Origin: Methylopila capsulata
GTDB lineage: Bacteria; Pseudomonadota; Alphaproteobacteria; Rhizobiales; Methylopilaceae
DNA: 64,000 nt
Assembly: GCF_016907975.1 (NCBI RefSeq)
Contig: NZ_JAFBCY010000001.1
Location: 310,001-374,000, forward strand
Reading direction: 5' to 3'
Shown here: in pieces, positions 52,667 through 61,472 of the stretch
Numbering within the stretch: the first letter of the stretch is position 1
How the letters are laid out: each line of letters begins with the position of its first letter
Made by a program: the position numbers and the translations under genes
The notes under the pieces: model-generated
What the model saw: only the letters and a program-made list of their open reading frames with translations
What the model was told of the DNA's origin: nothing
The model's database searches: none

Positions 52667-52804
52667 ATGAAACGAACGACCCACGACAAAGAGACTAGGC
52701 CGAACCACGAACGTCCGAGCGATCGGATCATCACTCTCAGATCGTTGATCGCCGACGCGCTCCAAAAAGAAGAACGGACCGAAAGTTCGTCAGCTTCGCG
52801 CTGA
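52667..52804 (+). CDS. Possible 45-residue protein
   Basis: A short frame opening MKRTTHDKETRPNHERPSDR and closing KEERTESSSASR. It is very polar, with 10 Arg/Lys in the first half. AAGGGCGG lies seven bases before the ATG. It is the only open frame in the 285-base gap between the small secreted protein and mgtC, and ends 16 bases before a strong terminator hairpin. That supports a real transcript, but the coding status is uncertain. Confidence 0.35.
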   Translation: MKRTTHDKETRPNHERPSDRIITLRSLIADALQKEERTESSSASR

Positions 52805-52820
52805 TCTCGAATCAACTGAT

Positions 52821-52856
52821 CATGGCGCCGCCCACTCAAGCGGCGCCATGATTGTT
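52821..52856 (+). terminator. Intrinsic terminator hairpin before mgtC (convergent)
   Basis: CATGGCGCCGC (52821-52831) pairs perfectly with GCGGCGCCATG (52840-52850), 11 pairs around an 8-base loop, followed by ATTGTTT on the plus strand. It ends the cobF/small-gene transcripts and lies 20 bases from the mgtC stop, so it may serve both directions. Confidence 0.75.
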
Positions 52857-52870
52857 TACGCTGGACGCTC

Positions 52871-53338
52871 TCAGTCCGCATCGTCGCGACCGAACCACCC
52901 CGCGACGCGTTTGGGAACGATCAGCACCGCCAGCGTAACGGCAAGGCCCACGGCGACGAGGGGCCACTCGGCGAGCGCGCAGGCGACGCCAAGCGCGGCG
53001 GTCGCCCAGACCGCGGCCGCTGTCGTGAGGCCTTTGATCTCCGGCCCGTCCGCGCGCTTGAGAATGGCGCCGGCGCCCAGAAATCCGATCCCGGTGAGCA
53101 CGCCCTGCAGGATTCCCTGCACAACCCGGCTGTAGGCGTCCGGGTTGGCTCGCAGTTCCGGAGCCTGCAGAGCCGACAACGAGATGAGCGCCGCCCCGAC
53201 GGACACCAGTCCGAGCGTGCGCATGCCGACCGGCTTGCTTTTGAGATCGCGATTGAGGCCGATCGCGATCCCGCAGCCCGCGGCGGCGGCGAGCCGCAGG
53301 CACGCGTCGAGAAAGTAGGGGTCCGTAAGCTCGCGCAT
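52871..53338 (-). CDS. MgtC/SapB family inner-membrane protein
   Basis: 155 residues with four hydrophobic segments (about 8-27, 38-58, 75-95, 105-145). Family signatures are RLAAAAGCGIAIGLNRDLKSKPVGMRTLGLVSVGAALISL and GVLTGIGFLGAGAILK followed by GLTTAAAVWATAALGVACA. MgtC proteins act in Mg limitation and acid adaptation; plain SapB-type members are often uncharacterised. This one lacks the ~70-residue C-terminal ACT-like domain of MgtC. Confidence 0.9.
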   Translation of the reverse strand: MRELTDPYFLDACLRLAAAAGCGIAIGLNRDLKSKPVGMRTLGLVSVGAALISLSALQAPELRANPDAYSRVVQGILQGVLTGIGFLGAGAILKRADGPEIKGLTTAAAVWATAALGVACALAEWPLVAVGLAVTLAVLIVPKRVAGWFGRDDAD

Positions 53339-53409
53339 CGCGCTGTCCGTCGTTTCCGGCGATCCTCACAAACCACATAAGGCGCGAGGATCGTCCGACG
53401 AGCGCGTAA

Positions 53410-55317
53410 TCAGACCTCGATCAGTCCTCTCGTCCTCAGTTCCGCGATCACCTCGTCCGCCATCTGCTCCGGGGTCGCCGCGACCGTGTCGAGGCGGATC
53501 TCCGCGTGCTCCGGCGTCTCATAGGCGCTGTCGACGCCGGTGAAGTTCTTGATCTGGCCGGCGTCGGCCTTGGCATAAAGGCCCTTGGGATCGCGCGTGC
53601 GGCAGACGTCGATCGGCGTGTCGACGAAGACCTCCAGGAACTCGTCGGCCCCGACCAGATCCCGGGCCATCCGGCGCTCGGCGCGGAACGGCGAGATGAA
53701 CGACACGAGCACGATGAGGCCCGCGTCGACGAACAGCTTGGCGGCTTCCGCCACGCGGCGGATGTTCTCCACCCGGTCCGCGTCGGTGAAGCCCAGGTCG
53801 CGGTTGAGACCGTGGCGGACGTTGTCGCCGTCGAGCACATAGGTGTGCCGCCCCATGGCGTGGAGCCGCTTCTCCACCAGGTTGGCCACGGTCGACTTGC
53901 CCGCGCCGGACAGGCCTGTGAACCACAGGATCGCGGGCTTCTGACCCTTCAGCGCCGAACGCGACGCCTTGTCGACGTCGAGCGCCTGCCAATGGATGTT
54001 GGTCGCCCGCCGCAGGGCGAAATCGATCATGCCGGCGCCGACCGTCGCGTTGGTCTGCCGGTCGATGATGATGAAGGCGCCGGTGTCGCGGTTCCGCTCG
54101 TAAGGGTCGAAGGCGACGGGCGCCGACAGCGAGACGTTGACGACGCCGATCTCGTTGAGGTGAAGCTCCTTCGCTGCGAGCTGCTCGAAGCTGTTCACGT
54201 CGATCTTGTGCTTGATCTCCGTGACGCTCGCCGTGATCGACTTCGCGCCGATCTTGATGAGATAGGGGCGGCCAGGAAACAGCGGAACGTCGCTCATCCA
54301 GACCAGATGCGCCGAAAACTGATCCGCCACGTCCGGCCGGGCGTCGGCGGCCGCAAGCAGGTCGCCGCGCGAGACGTCGATCTCGTCGGCGAGCGTCAGC
54401 GTCACCGCGTCGCCCGCCCCGGCTTCGGGCAGGTCGCCGTCCATCGTCACGATCCGCGCGACCGTCGAGGTCCGGCCGGAGACCGCCGAGGCCACGCTGT
54501 CGCCGACGTGAACGGCGCCGCTCGCGATCGTGCCGGAAAAGCCTCGGAAGTTCAGGTCGGGCCGGTTGACCCACTGCACCGGCATCCGGAACGGCTGGTC
54601 GCCGACGCGATCCTCGATCTGGACAGTCTCGAGGTGCTCGACCAGCGTCGGCCCCTCGTACCAGGGCATGCTGTCCGAGCGGCCGAGCACGTTGTGGCCG
54701 TAACGCGCCGACAGCGGGATCGAGACCAGCGTGTCGAACTTCAGCCCCTCGGCGAAGCACTCGAAGTCGGCCCGGATCTCCTCGAAACGATCCTGATCGA
54801 AGTCGACGAGGTCGATCTTGTTCACCGCCAGCACGGCGTGGCGGATGCCGAGCAGCGAGGCGATGAAGGCATGTCGGCGGGTCTGCACCGCGACGCCGTG
54901 GCGGGCGTCGACCAGCAGCACGGCGACGTCGGCCGTCGAGGCGCCGGTCGCCATGTTGCGGGTGTACTGCTCGTGGCCGGGCGTGTCGGCGACGATGAAC
55001 TTGCGCTTGTCGGTGGTGAAGAAGCGGTAGGCGACGTCGATCGTGATGCCCTGCTCGCGTTCGGCCTCGAGCCCGTCGACGAGCAGCGCGAGATCGATGT
55101 CCTCGCCGGTCGTGCCGTGGCGCCGGCTGTCGCGTTCGAGCGCCGCGAGCTGGTCTTCGAAGATCAGCTTGGTGTCGTAGAGCAGACGTCCGATCAGGGT
55201 GGACTTGCCGTCGTCGACGCTGCCGCAGGTGAGGAAGCGCAGCAGGCCCTTGCGCTCCTGCGCGGCGAGGTAATCGACGAAGGCCTCGGCCTTCTCGGCG
55301 ATCGCGAGCTCGGCCAT
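53410..55317 (-). CDS. cysNC: Bifunctional sulfate adenylyltransferase subunit 1 / APS kinase (CysN-CysC fusion)
   Basis: 635 residues from ATG 55317, whose A is shared with the cysD stop (TGATG). Residues 1-~430 are the CysN GTPase: GSVDDGKST (32-40), [21 protein letters not shown]. Residues from ~455 are APS kinase with [15 protein letters not shown] and [15 protein letters not shown], ending RTRGLIEV. It makes APS then PAPS for sulfate assimilation. Fusion of the two is common in alphaproteobacteria. Confidence 0.96.
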   Translation of the reverse strand: MAELAIAEKAEAFVDYLAAQERKGLLRFLTCGSVDDGKSTLIGRLLYDTKLIFEDQLAALERDSRRHGTTGEDIDLALLVDGLEAEREQGITIDVAYRFFTTDKRKFIVADTPGHEQYTRNMATGASTADVAVLLVDARHGVAVQTRRHAFIASLLGIRHAVLAVNKIDLVDFDQDRFEEIRADFECFAEGLKFDTLVSIPLSARYGHNVLGRSDSMPWYEGPTLVEHLETVQIEDRVGDQPFRMPVQWVNRPDLNFRGFSGTIASGAVHVGDSVASAVSGRTSTVARIVTMDGDLPEAGAGDAVTLTLADEIDVSRGDLLAAADARPDVADQFSAHLVWMSDVPLFPGRPYLIKIGAKSITASVTEIKHKIDVNSFEQLAAKELHLNEIGVVNVSLSAPVAFDPYERNRDTGAFIIIDRQTNATVGAGMIDFALRRATNIHWQALDVDKASRSALKGQKPAILWFTGLSGAGKSTVANLVEKRLHAMGRHTYVLDGDNVRHGLNRDLGFTDADRVENIRRVAEAAKLFVDAGLIVLVSFISPFRAERRMARDLVGADEFLEVFVDTPIDVCRTRDPKGLYAKADAGQIKNFTGVDSAYETPEHAEIRLDTVAATPEQMADEVIAELRTRGLIEV

Positions 55318-56225
55318 CAGAAGTACCCTTCCCTCTTCTTCTTCTCCATCGAGGCGGACTCGTCGTGGTCGATCAGCCGTCCCGAGCGCTCCGACGTGCG
55401 CGCGATCAGCATCTCGCGCACGATCTCCGGAAGCGTCGCGGCGTCGGACTCCAGAGCGCCGGTCAGCGGGTAGCAGCCGAGCGTCCGGAACCGCACGAGG
55501 CGCTCCTGCACGGTCTCGCCGTCTTTGAGCACGAGCCGGTCGTCGTCCTTCATGATCAGCATGCCGTCGCGCTCGACCACCGGCCGCTTCGCCGCGAAGT
55601 AGAGCGGAACGATCGGGATCTCCTCGGCGAGGATGTACTGCCAGATGTCGAGTTCGGTCCAATTGGAGAGCGGAAACACCCGGATCGACTCGCCCTTGTG
55701 GATGCGGGCGTTGTAGAGCCGCCAGAGCTCCGGCCGCTGGTTCTTCGGGTCCCAGGCGTGGGTCTCGGTGCGGAAGGAAAACACGCGCTCCTTGGCGCGC
55801 GACTTCTCCTCGTCGCGTCGGGCGCCGCCGAAGGCCGCGTCGAAACCGTAGTGGGTCAGCGCCTGCTTCAGCGCCTCGGTCTTCATGACGTGGGTGTAGT
55901 AGGAGGAGCCGTGGTCGAACGGGTTGACGCCCGCCGCCTTTCCCTCGGCGTTCGTCCAGGTGATCAGCTCGAGCCCGAGCCGCCGCGCGGTCTCGTCCCG
56001 GAACGCGATCATCTCCCGGAATTTCCAGGTCGTGTCCACGTGCATCAGCGGAAACGGCGGCTTCGACGGGTAGAACGCCTTCATCGCGAGATGGAGCATC
56101 ACCGACGAGTCCTTGCCGATGGAATACAGCATCACCGGGTTGTGGAACTCGGCCGCCACCTCGCGCATGATGTGGATGCTCTCGTCCTCGAGCCGCTTGA
56201 GATGGGACTGACGGTCGATCGACAC
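55317..56225 (-). CDS. cysD: Sulfate adenylyltransferase subunit 2
   Basis: 302 residues from GTG 56225, chosen because family members start at about [18 protein letters not shown] and GAAAGG-like GAAAGG lies ten bases upstream; the open frame extends to 56396. PP-loop motif [20 protein letters not shown] and [20 protein letters not shown], with [17 protein letters not shown], are typical. It is the adenylating subunit, partner of CysN. cysH/cysI are not in the window. Divergent from the SDR gene over 261 bases. Confidence 0.95.
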   Translation of the reverse strand: MSIDRQSHLKRLEDESIHIMREVAAEFHNPVMLYSIGKDSSVMLHLAMKAFYPSKPPFPLMHVDTTWKFREMIAFRDETARRLGLELITWTNAEGKAAGVNPFDHGSSYYTHVMKTEALKQALTHYGFDAAFGGARRDEEKSRAKERVFSFRTETHAWDPKNQRPELWRLYNARIHKGESIRVFPLSNWTELDIWQYILAEEIPIVPLYFAAKRPVVERDGMLIMKDDDRLVLKDGETVQERLVRFRTLGCYPLTGALESDAATLPEIVREMLIARTSERSGRLIDHDESASMEKKKREGYF

Positions 56226-56486
56226 GGATGCGGGCCTTTCGAATAGGAAGCGGGCGCGAAACGCATGGCGCACGAGAGGCAAAGCCATGCGGCCGCAGCG
56301 TTCGGCGCACTCGCTTACAGCAAATCGATCAAATGTGCGAAAATTTCCAGACAAGGCCGGCGCCCGCCGCCTGACGGGGCGCTCAACCGCCCCCACGCTT
56401 TACGCAAGGCGCACAGTGACCTAGGTCCGGAGCCACGTCGAGCGCGCCTTGGGGCGTAGCCGGACACCCACGCAAAGGAGCCCCCC

Positions 56487-57266
56487 ATGGACCTCGGCAT
56501 CGCCGGCCGCACCGCCATTGTCTGCGCGTCGAGCAAGGGCCTCGGCCGCGCCTGCGCGACGGCGCTCGCCGCCGAAGGCTGCACCGTGATCATCAACGGC
56601 CGCGACGGCGCGTCGCTCGAAAAGACCGCGGCCGAAATCCGCGAAGCGACCGGCGCGCAGGTGATCCCGGTGGTCGGCGACGTGGCGACCCCGGAAGGCC
56701 AGGCCGCGCTGCTCGCCGCCGCGCCGAACCCGGACATCCTTGTGAACAACAACGCCGGCCCGCCCCGCAAGGATTTCCGCGAGCTCGACCGCGAGGCCAT
56801 GCTGAAGGGCGTGGTCGCCAACATGGTGACGCCGATCGAGCTGATCCAGCAGGTGATCGACGGCATGGCGGAGCGCGGCTTCGGCCGCATCGTCAACATC
56901 ACCTCGGCCTCGGTGAAGGCTCCGATTGTAGGCCTCGACCTGTCGAGCGGCGCGCGCGCGGGCCTCACCGCCTTCCTCGCCGGCGTGGCGCGGACGGTCG
57001 CGCACCGCAACGTGACGATCAACGGCATCCTGCCCGGGATGTTCGACACCGACCGCCTGCGCGGGGGCTTTCCGGCGGAGGCGAAGCTGCTGGGGGTCAC
57101 GCCGGAGGAGGTCGCGGACAAGCGCCGCGGCGGCAATCCGGCCAAGCGCTTCGGCCAGCCGGAGGAGTTCGGCCAGCTCTGCGCCTACCTCTGCTCGGCC
57201 CAGGCCGGCTATGTCACGGGGCAGAACATCCTGATCGACGGCGGCGGATTTCCGGGGGCGTTCTGA
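56487..57266 (+). CDS. SDR-fold protein lacking the usual Tyr/Lys catalytic pair
   Basis: 259 residues with GGAG before ATG. The Rossmann part is normal in layout (AIVCASSKGLGRACATALA; DILVNNNAG at 83-91). The serine of the active site is present (Ser140 in IVNITSAS), but the Y-x-x-x-K positions 13 and 17 residues later hold Ser153 and Arg157 (LDLSSGARAGL). A known subgroup of SDRs has LSN/S-x-x-R here, so this is a family trait, not a mutation; whether it is an enzyme of the classical mechanism is doubtful. Function unknown. It ends six bases from the convergent ABC gene. Confidence 0.87.
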   Translation: MDLGIAGRTAIVCASSKGLGRACATALAAEGCTVIINGRDGASLEKTAAEIREATGAQVIPVVGDVATPEGQAALLAAAPNPDILVNNNAGPPRKDFRELDREAMLKGVVANMVTPIELIQQVIDGMAERGFGRIVNITSASVKAPIVGLDLSSGARAGLTAFLAGVARTVAHRNVTINGILPGMFDTDRLRGGFPAEAKLLGVTPEEVADKRRGGNPAKRFGQPEEFGQLCAYLCSAQAGYVTGQNILIDGGGFPGAF

Positions 57267-57272
57267 CGAGCC

Positions 57273-58004
57273 TCAAGCCACCGCGCCGCGCGTAAGTCCC
57301 AGCGCCGTCTGACGAAACCGGTCGATCTCGCCGGGCATGGCGCGCTGCTCGGGCGTCAGCGTCACCGCGACGTCCTGCTCGATCCGGACCGGCGGACCGG
57401 CCAGCACCACCAGCCGGTCGGCCAGCCGCACCGCCTCGCGGCTGTCGTGGGTGACGAACACCACGGTGGTCGGACGCCGCGCGATCAGCTCCGCGAGCAG
57501 GTCGCGCAGGCGGTCGGCGTTGGCCTCGTCGAGGGAGACGAAGGGCTCGTCCATCAGCAGCAGGTCGGGCTCCACCGCGAAGGCGCGGGCGAGCGCGACG
57601 CGGCGCTGCATGCCGAGCGACAGGCGTTCGGGGTAGACGTCGGCGGCGTCGCCGAGGCCCATCTCGGTTAACAGACCGCGCGCGCGGGTTAACGTTCCGG
57701 CTGTTTTGGGTAACGGCAGGGTAACGTTCTCGAGCACTGTCCGCCACGGCAGCAGCCGCGGGCTCTGGAACGCGTACCCGATCCGGGGCTGCTCCCGGGA
57801 GAAGGACACCCGTCCCTCGAAATCGCGGTCGACGCCAGCGATCAGGTTCAGCAGGGTCGTCTTGCCGAGGCCGGAGGGGCCGAGCAGCGCCGTAAACGAG
57901 CGATCCGCCACATCGAGTTTGAAGTCCGCGTAGAGCGGCCGCGCGGGGGCGCCGCCGGCGGCCGGAAAGGTCTTGGCGCGGATCTCGATCGAGACAGCGG
58001 TCAT
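57273..58004 (-). CDS. ABC transporter ATP-binding protein (NitT/TauT type)
   Basis: 243 residues from ATG 58004, overlapping the permease stop (ATGA). Walker A is LLGPSGLGKTTLLNL, the Q loop YAFQSPRLLPWRTVLENV, the signature motif LSLGMQRRVALARAFAVEP, Walker B LLLMDEPFVSLDEA, and the switch His in VTHDSREAV. The signature begins LSLG rather than LSGG. Similar to SsuB/TauB/NrtD. It is the last gene of a three-gene operon whose substrate is unknown. Confidence 0.93.
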   Translation of the reverse strand: MTAVSIEIRAKTFPAAGGAPARPLYADFKLDVADRSFTALLGPSGLGKTTLLNLIAGVDRDFEGRVSFSREQPRIGYAFQSPRLLPWRTVLENVTLPLPKTAGTLTRARGLLTEMGLGDAADVYPERLSLGMQRRVALARAFAVEPDLLLMDEPFVSLDEANADRLRDLLAELIARRPTTVVFVTHDSREAVRLADRLVVLAGPPVRIEQDVAVTLTPEQRAMPGEIDRFRQTALGLTRGAVA

Positions 58005-58750
58005 CGGCGCCACCTGTTGGCGGCCCGCTCCCAGGGCTGGATCAGCCCCAGCTCGATCGCCTGGACGATCATCCCGAAGGCGAGCGCGTAGGCGAGGATG
58101 GTCGCGACGTCGAACAGCTGGAACGAACTCTGCAGTTCGAAGCCGACGCCGTTCGGGCGCCCCAGCAGCTCCACCACCAGCACGATCTTCCAGACCAGCG
58201 CGAGGCCGGACCGCGCGGCCGCGGCGAAGAACGGCGCGAGCTGCGGGAGGATGACGTGGCGGAGCGTCTTCCAGCGGCCGAAGCGGTAGATCCGGGCCAT
58301 CTCGGCGAGGTCCCGGCTCAGCGCCACCGCCCCCTCCCGGAGGGTCACGGCGACGTTCGGGATCTTGTTGATCGCGACCGCGAGGATGGCGGCGGATTCG
58401 TTCAGGCCGAACCAGACGTAGGCCAGGATGATGATGACCAGCGCCGGCAGGTTCAGGAACAGCACCACCCAGGGGCTGAGCAGCCGGTCGGCGGTGCGCG
58501 ACAGGCCGAGCAGGATGCCCAGCGCCGAGCCGATCAGCATGGCGATCGCGAAGCTCGCCGCGACGCGGGCGAGCGTGATCAGCAGGTTGAAGATGAGCTC
58601 GCCGGTTTCCGCCGCGACGACCAGCGCCCGGACCACCGTCGGCGGGTCCGGCAGCAGGCGGCTGTCGACGACGAGCGCCACGATCCACCAGAGCGCGACG
58701 AAGACGCCGAGCGACAGCGCCGACCACCCAAGCCGTCCTGCAAAGGCCAA
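58001..58750 (-). CDS. ABC transporter permease (NitT/TauT type)
   Basis: 249 residues with about six transmembrane helices. The EAA loop reads MARIYRFGRWKTLRHVILPQLAPFF, as in SsuC/TauC. The end QPWERAANRWRR is also like that family. It lies ten bases after the binding-protein gene. Related systems import sulfonates, nitrate, thiamine precursors or metals-chelate compounds; nothing in the permease fixes the substrate. Confidence 0.92.
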   Translation of the reverse strand: MAFAGRLGWSALSLGVFVALWWIVALVVDSRLLPDPPTVVRALVVAAETGELIFNLLITLARVAASFAIAMLIGSALGILLGLSRTADRLLSPWVVLFLNLPALVIIILAYVWFGLNESAAILAVAINKIPNVAVTLREGAVALSRDLAEMARIYRFGRWKTLRHVILPQLAPFFAAAARSGLALVWKIVLVVELLGRPNGVGFELQSSFQLFDVATILAYALAFGMIVQAIELGLIQPWERAANRWRR

Positions 58751-58760
58751 GGACCGCCCC

Positions 58761-59768
58761 TTACGCTTTCGGCGACCAGAACAGCGCGGGGTCGAAGCGC
58801 GGATTGGCGCCGACCACGTCCGCGCCGCCGAGATCCGCCAGCAGTTCGTAGAGTTTCTTCGACGAGGCGAGCTGCGCCTCGGTCCAGGGGCCGGGCACGC
58901 CGGCGCGGAAGTACTCCCGCAGGCGCGTGAACTCGGCGTCGGAACTCACCTGCATGGCGGGTTTCAGCCGGTCCCAGGCGGCGTCCGAGGATTTCAGGAT
59001 CTGGTTCGCGGCGTCGACCGCCCGGAAGAAGCCGGAGAGCGCCTTGGGCTCGGTGTTCGCCAGCTCCTCGCGCCAGACGAAGCCCACGAGCGGCGGCGGC
59101 GGCGTGACGCCGAGCTCGCCCATCAGCTGGGTGACGTCCGTCAGCTTGCGGAAGCCCTCCGCGTCGAGCCGGGCGGCGAACTGCCAGTAGGTCAGCACGG
59201 CGTCGATCCGGCCGAGCCGCAGCTGTTCGGAGAGCAGCGGCGGCGCGCCGAACACCGGCTCCAGCATGGTCGCGATGTCGCCGCCGACGAGATCGTGGGC
59301 CCGGGCGCGCAGCAGCAGCCAGCTCTTGTCGAGCGGCCCGCCGGCGACGCCGAGCTTCTTGCCCTTGAGATCGGCGAGCGCGTTGATCGTGGAGTCCTTG
59401 CCGACGACGAGCGCCCCGAGCGCGCTGGAGTAGGGCGCGAACTGCACCTTCTCGCCGTCCGCCCGGCGGCGCATCGCCCAGGTCCAGTCGCTGACCACGA
59501 GGTCGGCGTCGTTCGCCTGCAGCGCCACGGTGAGCGCCTGGGTGGAGGCGAGCTGCGTCCGCTGCAGCGTCACGCCCTCGCGGACGTCGAGCCCTTCGGC
59601 GGCGACCGTGTCGAGCAGCCAGTTGACGGTGCCGAACTTCAAGGTGACGAGACGCAGCGGCCGGGCAGCCAGAACGGGCCCGAGCCCCGCCCCGAGCGCG
59701 ACGCCGAGAGCGCCGGCGCCGATCAAGGCGCTGCGCCTGCTGAGCGCAGGCATGTGGCCGTTCGTCAC
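58761..59768 (-). CDS. ABC transporter substrate-binding protein (NrtA/SsuA type)
   Basis: 335 residues from GTG 59768; ATG 59753 is the alternative. The N-terminus LSRRSALIGAGALGVALGAG has twin arginines, so Tat export is likely. The periplasmic-binding fold is indicated by LVTLKFGTVNWLLDTVAAEGLDVREGVTL, DLVVSDWTWAMRRR and DLKGKKLGVAGGPLDKSWLLL. It heads the binding-protein/permease/ATPase operon. The operon faces away from the LutA-type gene; similar transporters are found near quinoprotein dehydrogenase genes in methylotrophs, but the ligand is unknown. Confidence 0.9.
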   Translation of the reverse strand: MTNGHMPALSRRSALIGAGALGVALGAGLGPVLAARPLRLVTLKFGTVNWLLDTVAAEGLDVREGVTLQRTQLASTQALTVALQANDADLVVSDWTWAMRRRADGEKVQFAPYSSALGALVVGKDSTINALADLKGKKLGVAGGPLDKSWLLLRARAHDLVGGDIATMLEPVFGAPPLLSEQLRLGRIDAVLTYWQFAARLDAEGFRKLTDVTQLMGELGVTPPPPLVGFVWREELANTEPKALSGFFRAVDAANQILKSSDAAWDRLKPAMQVSSDAEFTRLREYFRAGVPGPWTEAQLASSKKLYELLADLGGADVVGANPRFDPALFWSPKA

Positions 59769-60116
59769 GCCGCGACCCCTGCGCAGGCGACGGCCGGAAC
59801 CGTCGAGGACACGAATCGCATGGTCGGATTCCCTATGCCGCCGCTGCGGCGGCGCTGTTCTGTTTCTTCAGCATTCGCCGGATTACGACAGAGCCGGCCG
59901 ACGCTGGGTATTGGAGCTTAGGATAGAGTTGCAACGTCATGCAGGTTAATCAAGCAAACGTCATAGCTTATTATTTTCTTATATATTGCGTTTCTACGGA
60001 TGGACAGGTGGAAATGTTCCCGGTTGCGATCTAGCTCAGGCGCCGAACGCGTACCGCGGCGCGATATGGTCGGTCTAACAATGCGGCGGATCAACCGCCC
60101 GCAGGGAGGTTCGTGC
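59769..60116. promoter_or_regulatory. Divergent regulatory region with AT-rich patch (348 bases)
   Basis: No gene is supported here. Bases 59915-60000 are markedly AT-rich for this genome, including TTATTATTTTCTTATATATT (59968-59987). GCAACGTCAT (59931-59940) and GCAAACGTCAT (59954-59964) form a direct repeat in which ACGTCAT recurs exactly 24 bases apart, a likely regulator binding site. Promoters for both the ABC operon on the left and the LutA-type operon on the right must lie here. The right end has GGGAGG (60104-60109), the ribosome binding site of the next gene. Confidence 0.5.
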
Positions 60117-61391
60117 ATGGTCCTGTCGAAGGCCGCGGTCGCCCGCCTGCGGAGCGTCGCTGCGCGCGCGCTCGTCGTCGCGCTCGGGCTGAGCCTCGTC
60201 GCGCCCTCCGCCTCCGCCCAGGCTCCCGCCGAGACGCCCGCTCCGTCGGCCCCCGCCCCCGCCGCGAAGCCCGCCGCCGCGCCCATGCCCTTCAAGTTTG
60301 GCGTGCTTCGGCAGTTTCCGACGCCGCCCCCGTGGTGGGACACGATCGCGACGCTTCCGCCCGAGGACGACGGCATTGCGGGCGCGCGTCTCGGCATCGT
60401 CGACAACAACACCACCGGCCGCTTCCTGAAGCAGGACTTCCAGCTCGCAGAGGAGCTCGTCCCCTTCGGCGAGGACCCGATGCCTGCGTTCAATCGGCTG
60501 TTGGACCAGGGCGCGACCTTCATCGTGCTCGCGGTGCCGGCCGATCAGCTTCTCAAGATGTCCGACGCGGTGAAGGACAAGGACGTCATCCTGTTCAACG
60601 CCGGCGCCCAGGACGACGAGCTCCGGGGCAAGGACTGCCGGGCGAACGTCCTTCATACCGCGCCGAACCGCGCGATGCTGACCGACGCCCTCGCCCAGTA
60701 TCTGGTCTGGAAGCGCTGGACCAACTGGCTGCTCCTCACCGGACGGCGCGAGGAGGACCGGAAATACGCCGACGACATCCGGCGCTCCGCGAAGAAGTTC
60801 GGCGCGAAGATCGTCGAGGAGCGGACCTGGAACTTCGGGCCCGACGCCCGCGTGAGCGCCCAGAACGACGTGCCGGTGTTCACCCAGAACGTCTCCTACG
60901 ACGTCGCGATGATCGCCGACGAGCTCGGCGAGTTCGGCGAGCTGATCGGCTGGCGCACCTGGGACCCGCGGCCGACCGCGGGCACCGCCGGCCTGACGCC
61001 GACCACCTGGCATGCGACGCTGGAGAACTGGGGCGCCTCGCAGCTCCAGAACCGGTTCTACAAGCAGTCGAAGCGCGTGATGCGCCCGCTCGATTTCCAG
61101 ATGTGGCTCGCCATGCGCACCATCGGCGAGTCCGCGACCCGCACCAAGACCAACGATCCGAAGAAGCTCCGCGAGTTCATCTTCGGACCGACCTTCGAGC
61201 TCGCCGGCTTCAAGGGGCAGTCCTTCAGCTACCGCGACTGGGACAACCAGCTGCGGCAGCCCATCCTGCTGGCCCAGCCGGCGGCCCTCGTCTCGGTCTC
61301 GCCGCAGGAAGGCTTCCTGCACCAGACCAACCTGCTCGACACCATGGGCTACGACCGGCCGGAAACGACCTGCCGCATGCCCAAGCCCTGA
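60117..61391 (+). CDS. PQQ-alcohol-dehydrogenase-associated ABC transporter substrate-binding protein (LutA type)
   Basis: 424 residues from ATG 60117, with GGGAGG eight bases upstream. The signal peptide ends ASAQ, followed by a Pro/Ala linker. The mature domain opens FKFGVLRQFPTPPPWWDTIATLPPEDDGIAGARLGIVDNNTTGRFLKQDF. This opening and the ending TMGYDRPETTCRM are characteristic of the TIGR03863 type. In Methylorubrum such a protein is encoded in the lut cluster needed for lanthanide uptake; in pseudomonads it accompanies Ped alcohol dehydrogenases. The gene order that follows supports this. Confidence 0.88.
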   Translation: MVLSKAAVARLRSVAARALVVALGLSLVAPSASAQAPAETPAPSAPAPAAKPAAAPMPFKFGVLRQFPTPPPWWDTIATLPPEDDGIAGARLGIVDNNTTGRFLKQDFQLAEELVPFGEDPMPAFNRLLDQGATFIVLAVPADQLLKMSDAVKDKDVILFNAGAQDDELRGKDCRANVLHTAPNRAMLTDALAQYLVWKRWTNWLLLTGRREEDRKYADDIRRSAKKFGAKIVEERTWNFGPDARVSAQNDVPVFTQNVSYDVAMIADELGEFGELIGWRTWDPRPTAGTAGLTPTTWHATLENWGASQLQNRFYKQSKRVMRPLDFQMWLAMRTIGESATRTKTNDPKKLREFIFGPTFELAGFKGQSFSYRDWDNQLRQPILLAQPAALVSVSPQEGFLHQTNLLDTMGYDRPETTCRMPKP

Positions 61392-61472
61392 CCGCCTGAA
61401 GCCCTGACCGACACGCCCCAGAACACGAAGCGCAGGCCGCACGGACCTCGCGCCCTCGCCCGGAGAGACCTC

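Noticed and set aside
53410..56310. A 966-residue CysN-CysC starting at 56310
   Set aside because: The first ~330 codons lie in the wrong frame of cysD; ATG 55317 gives the standard CysNC start [13 protein letters not shown].
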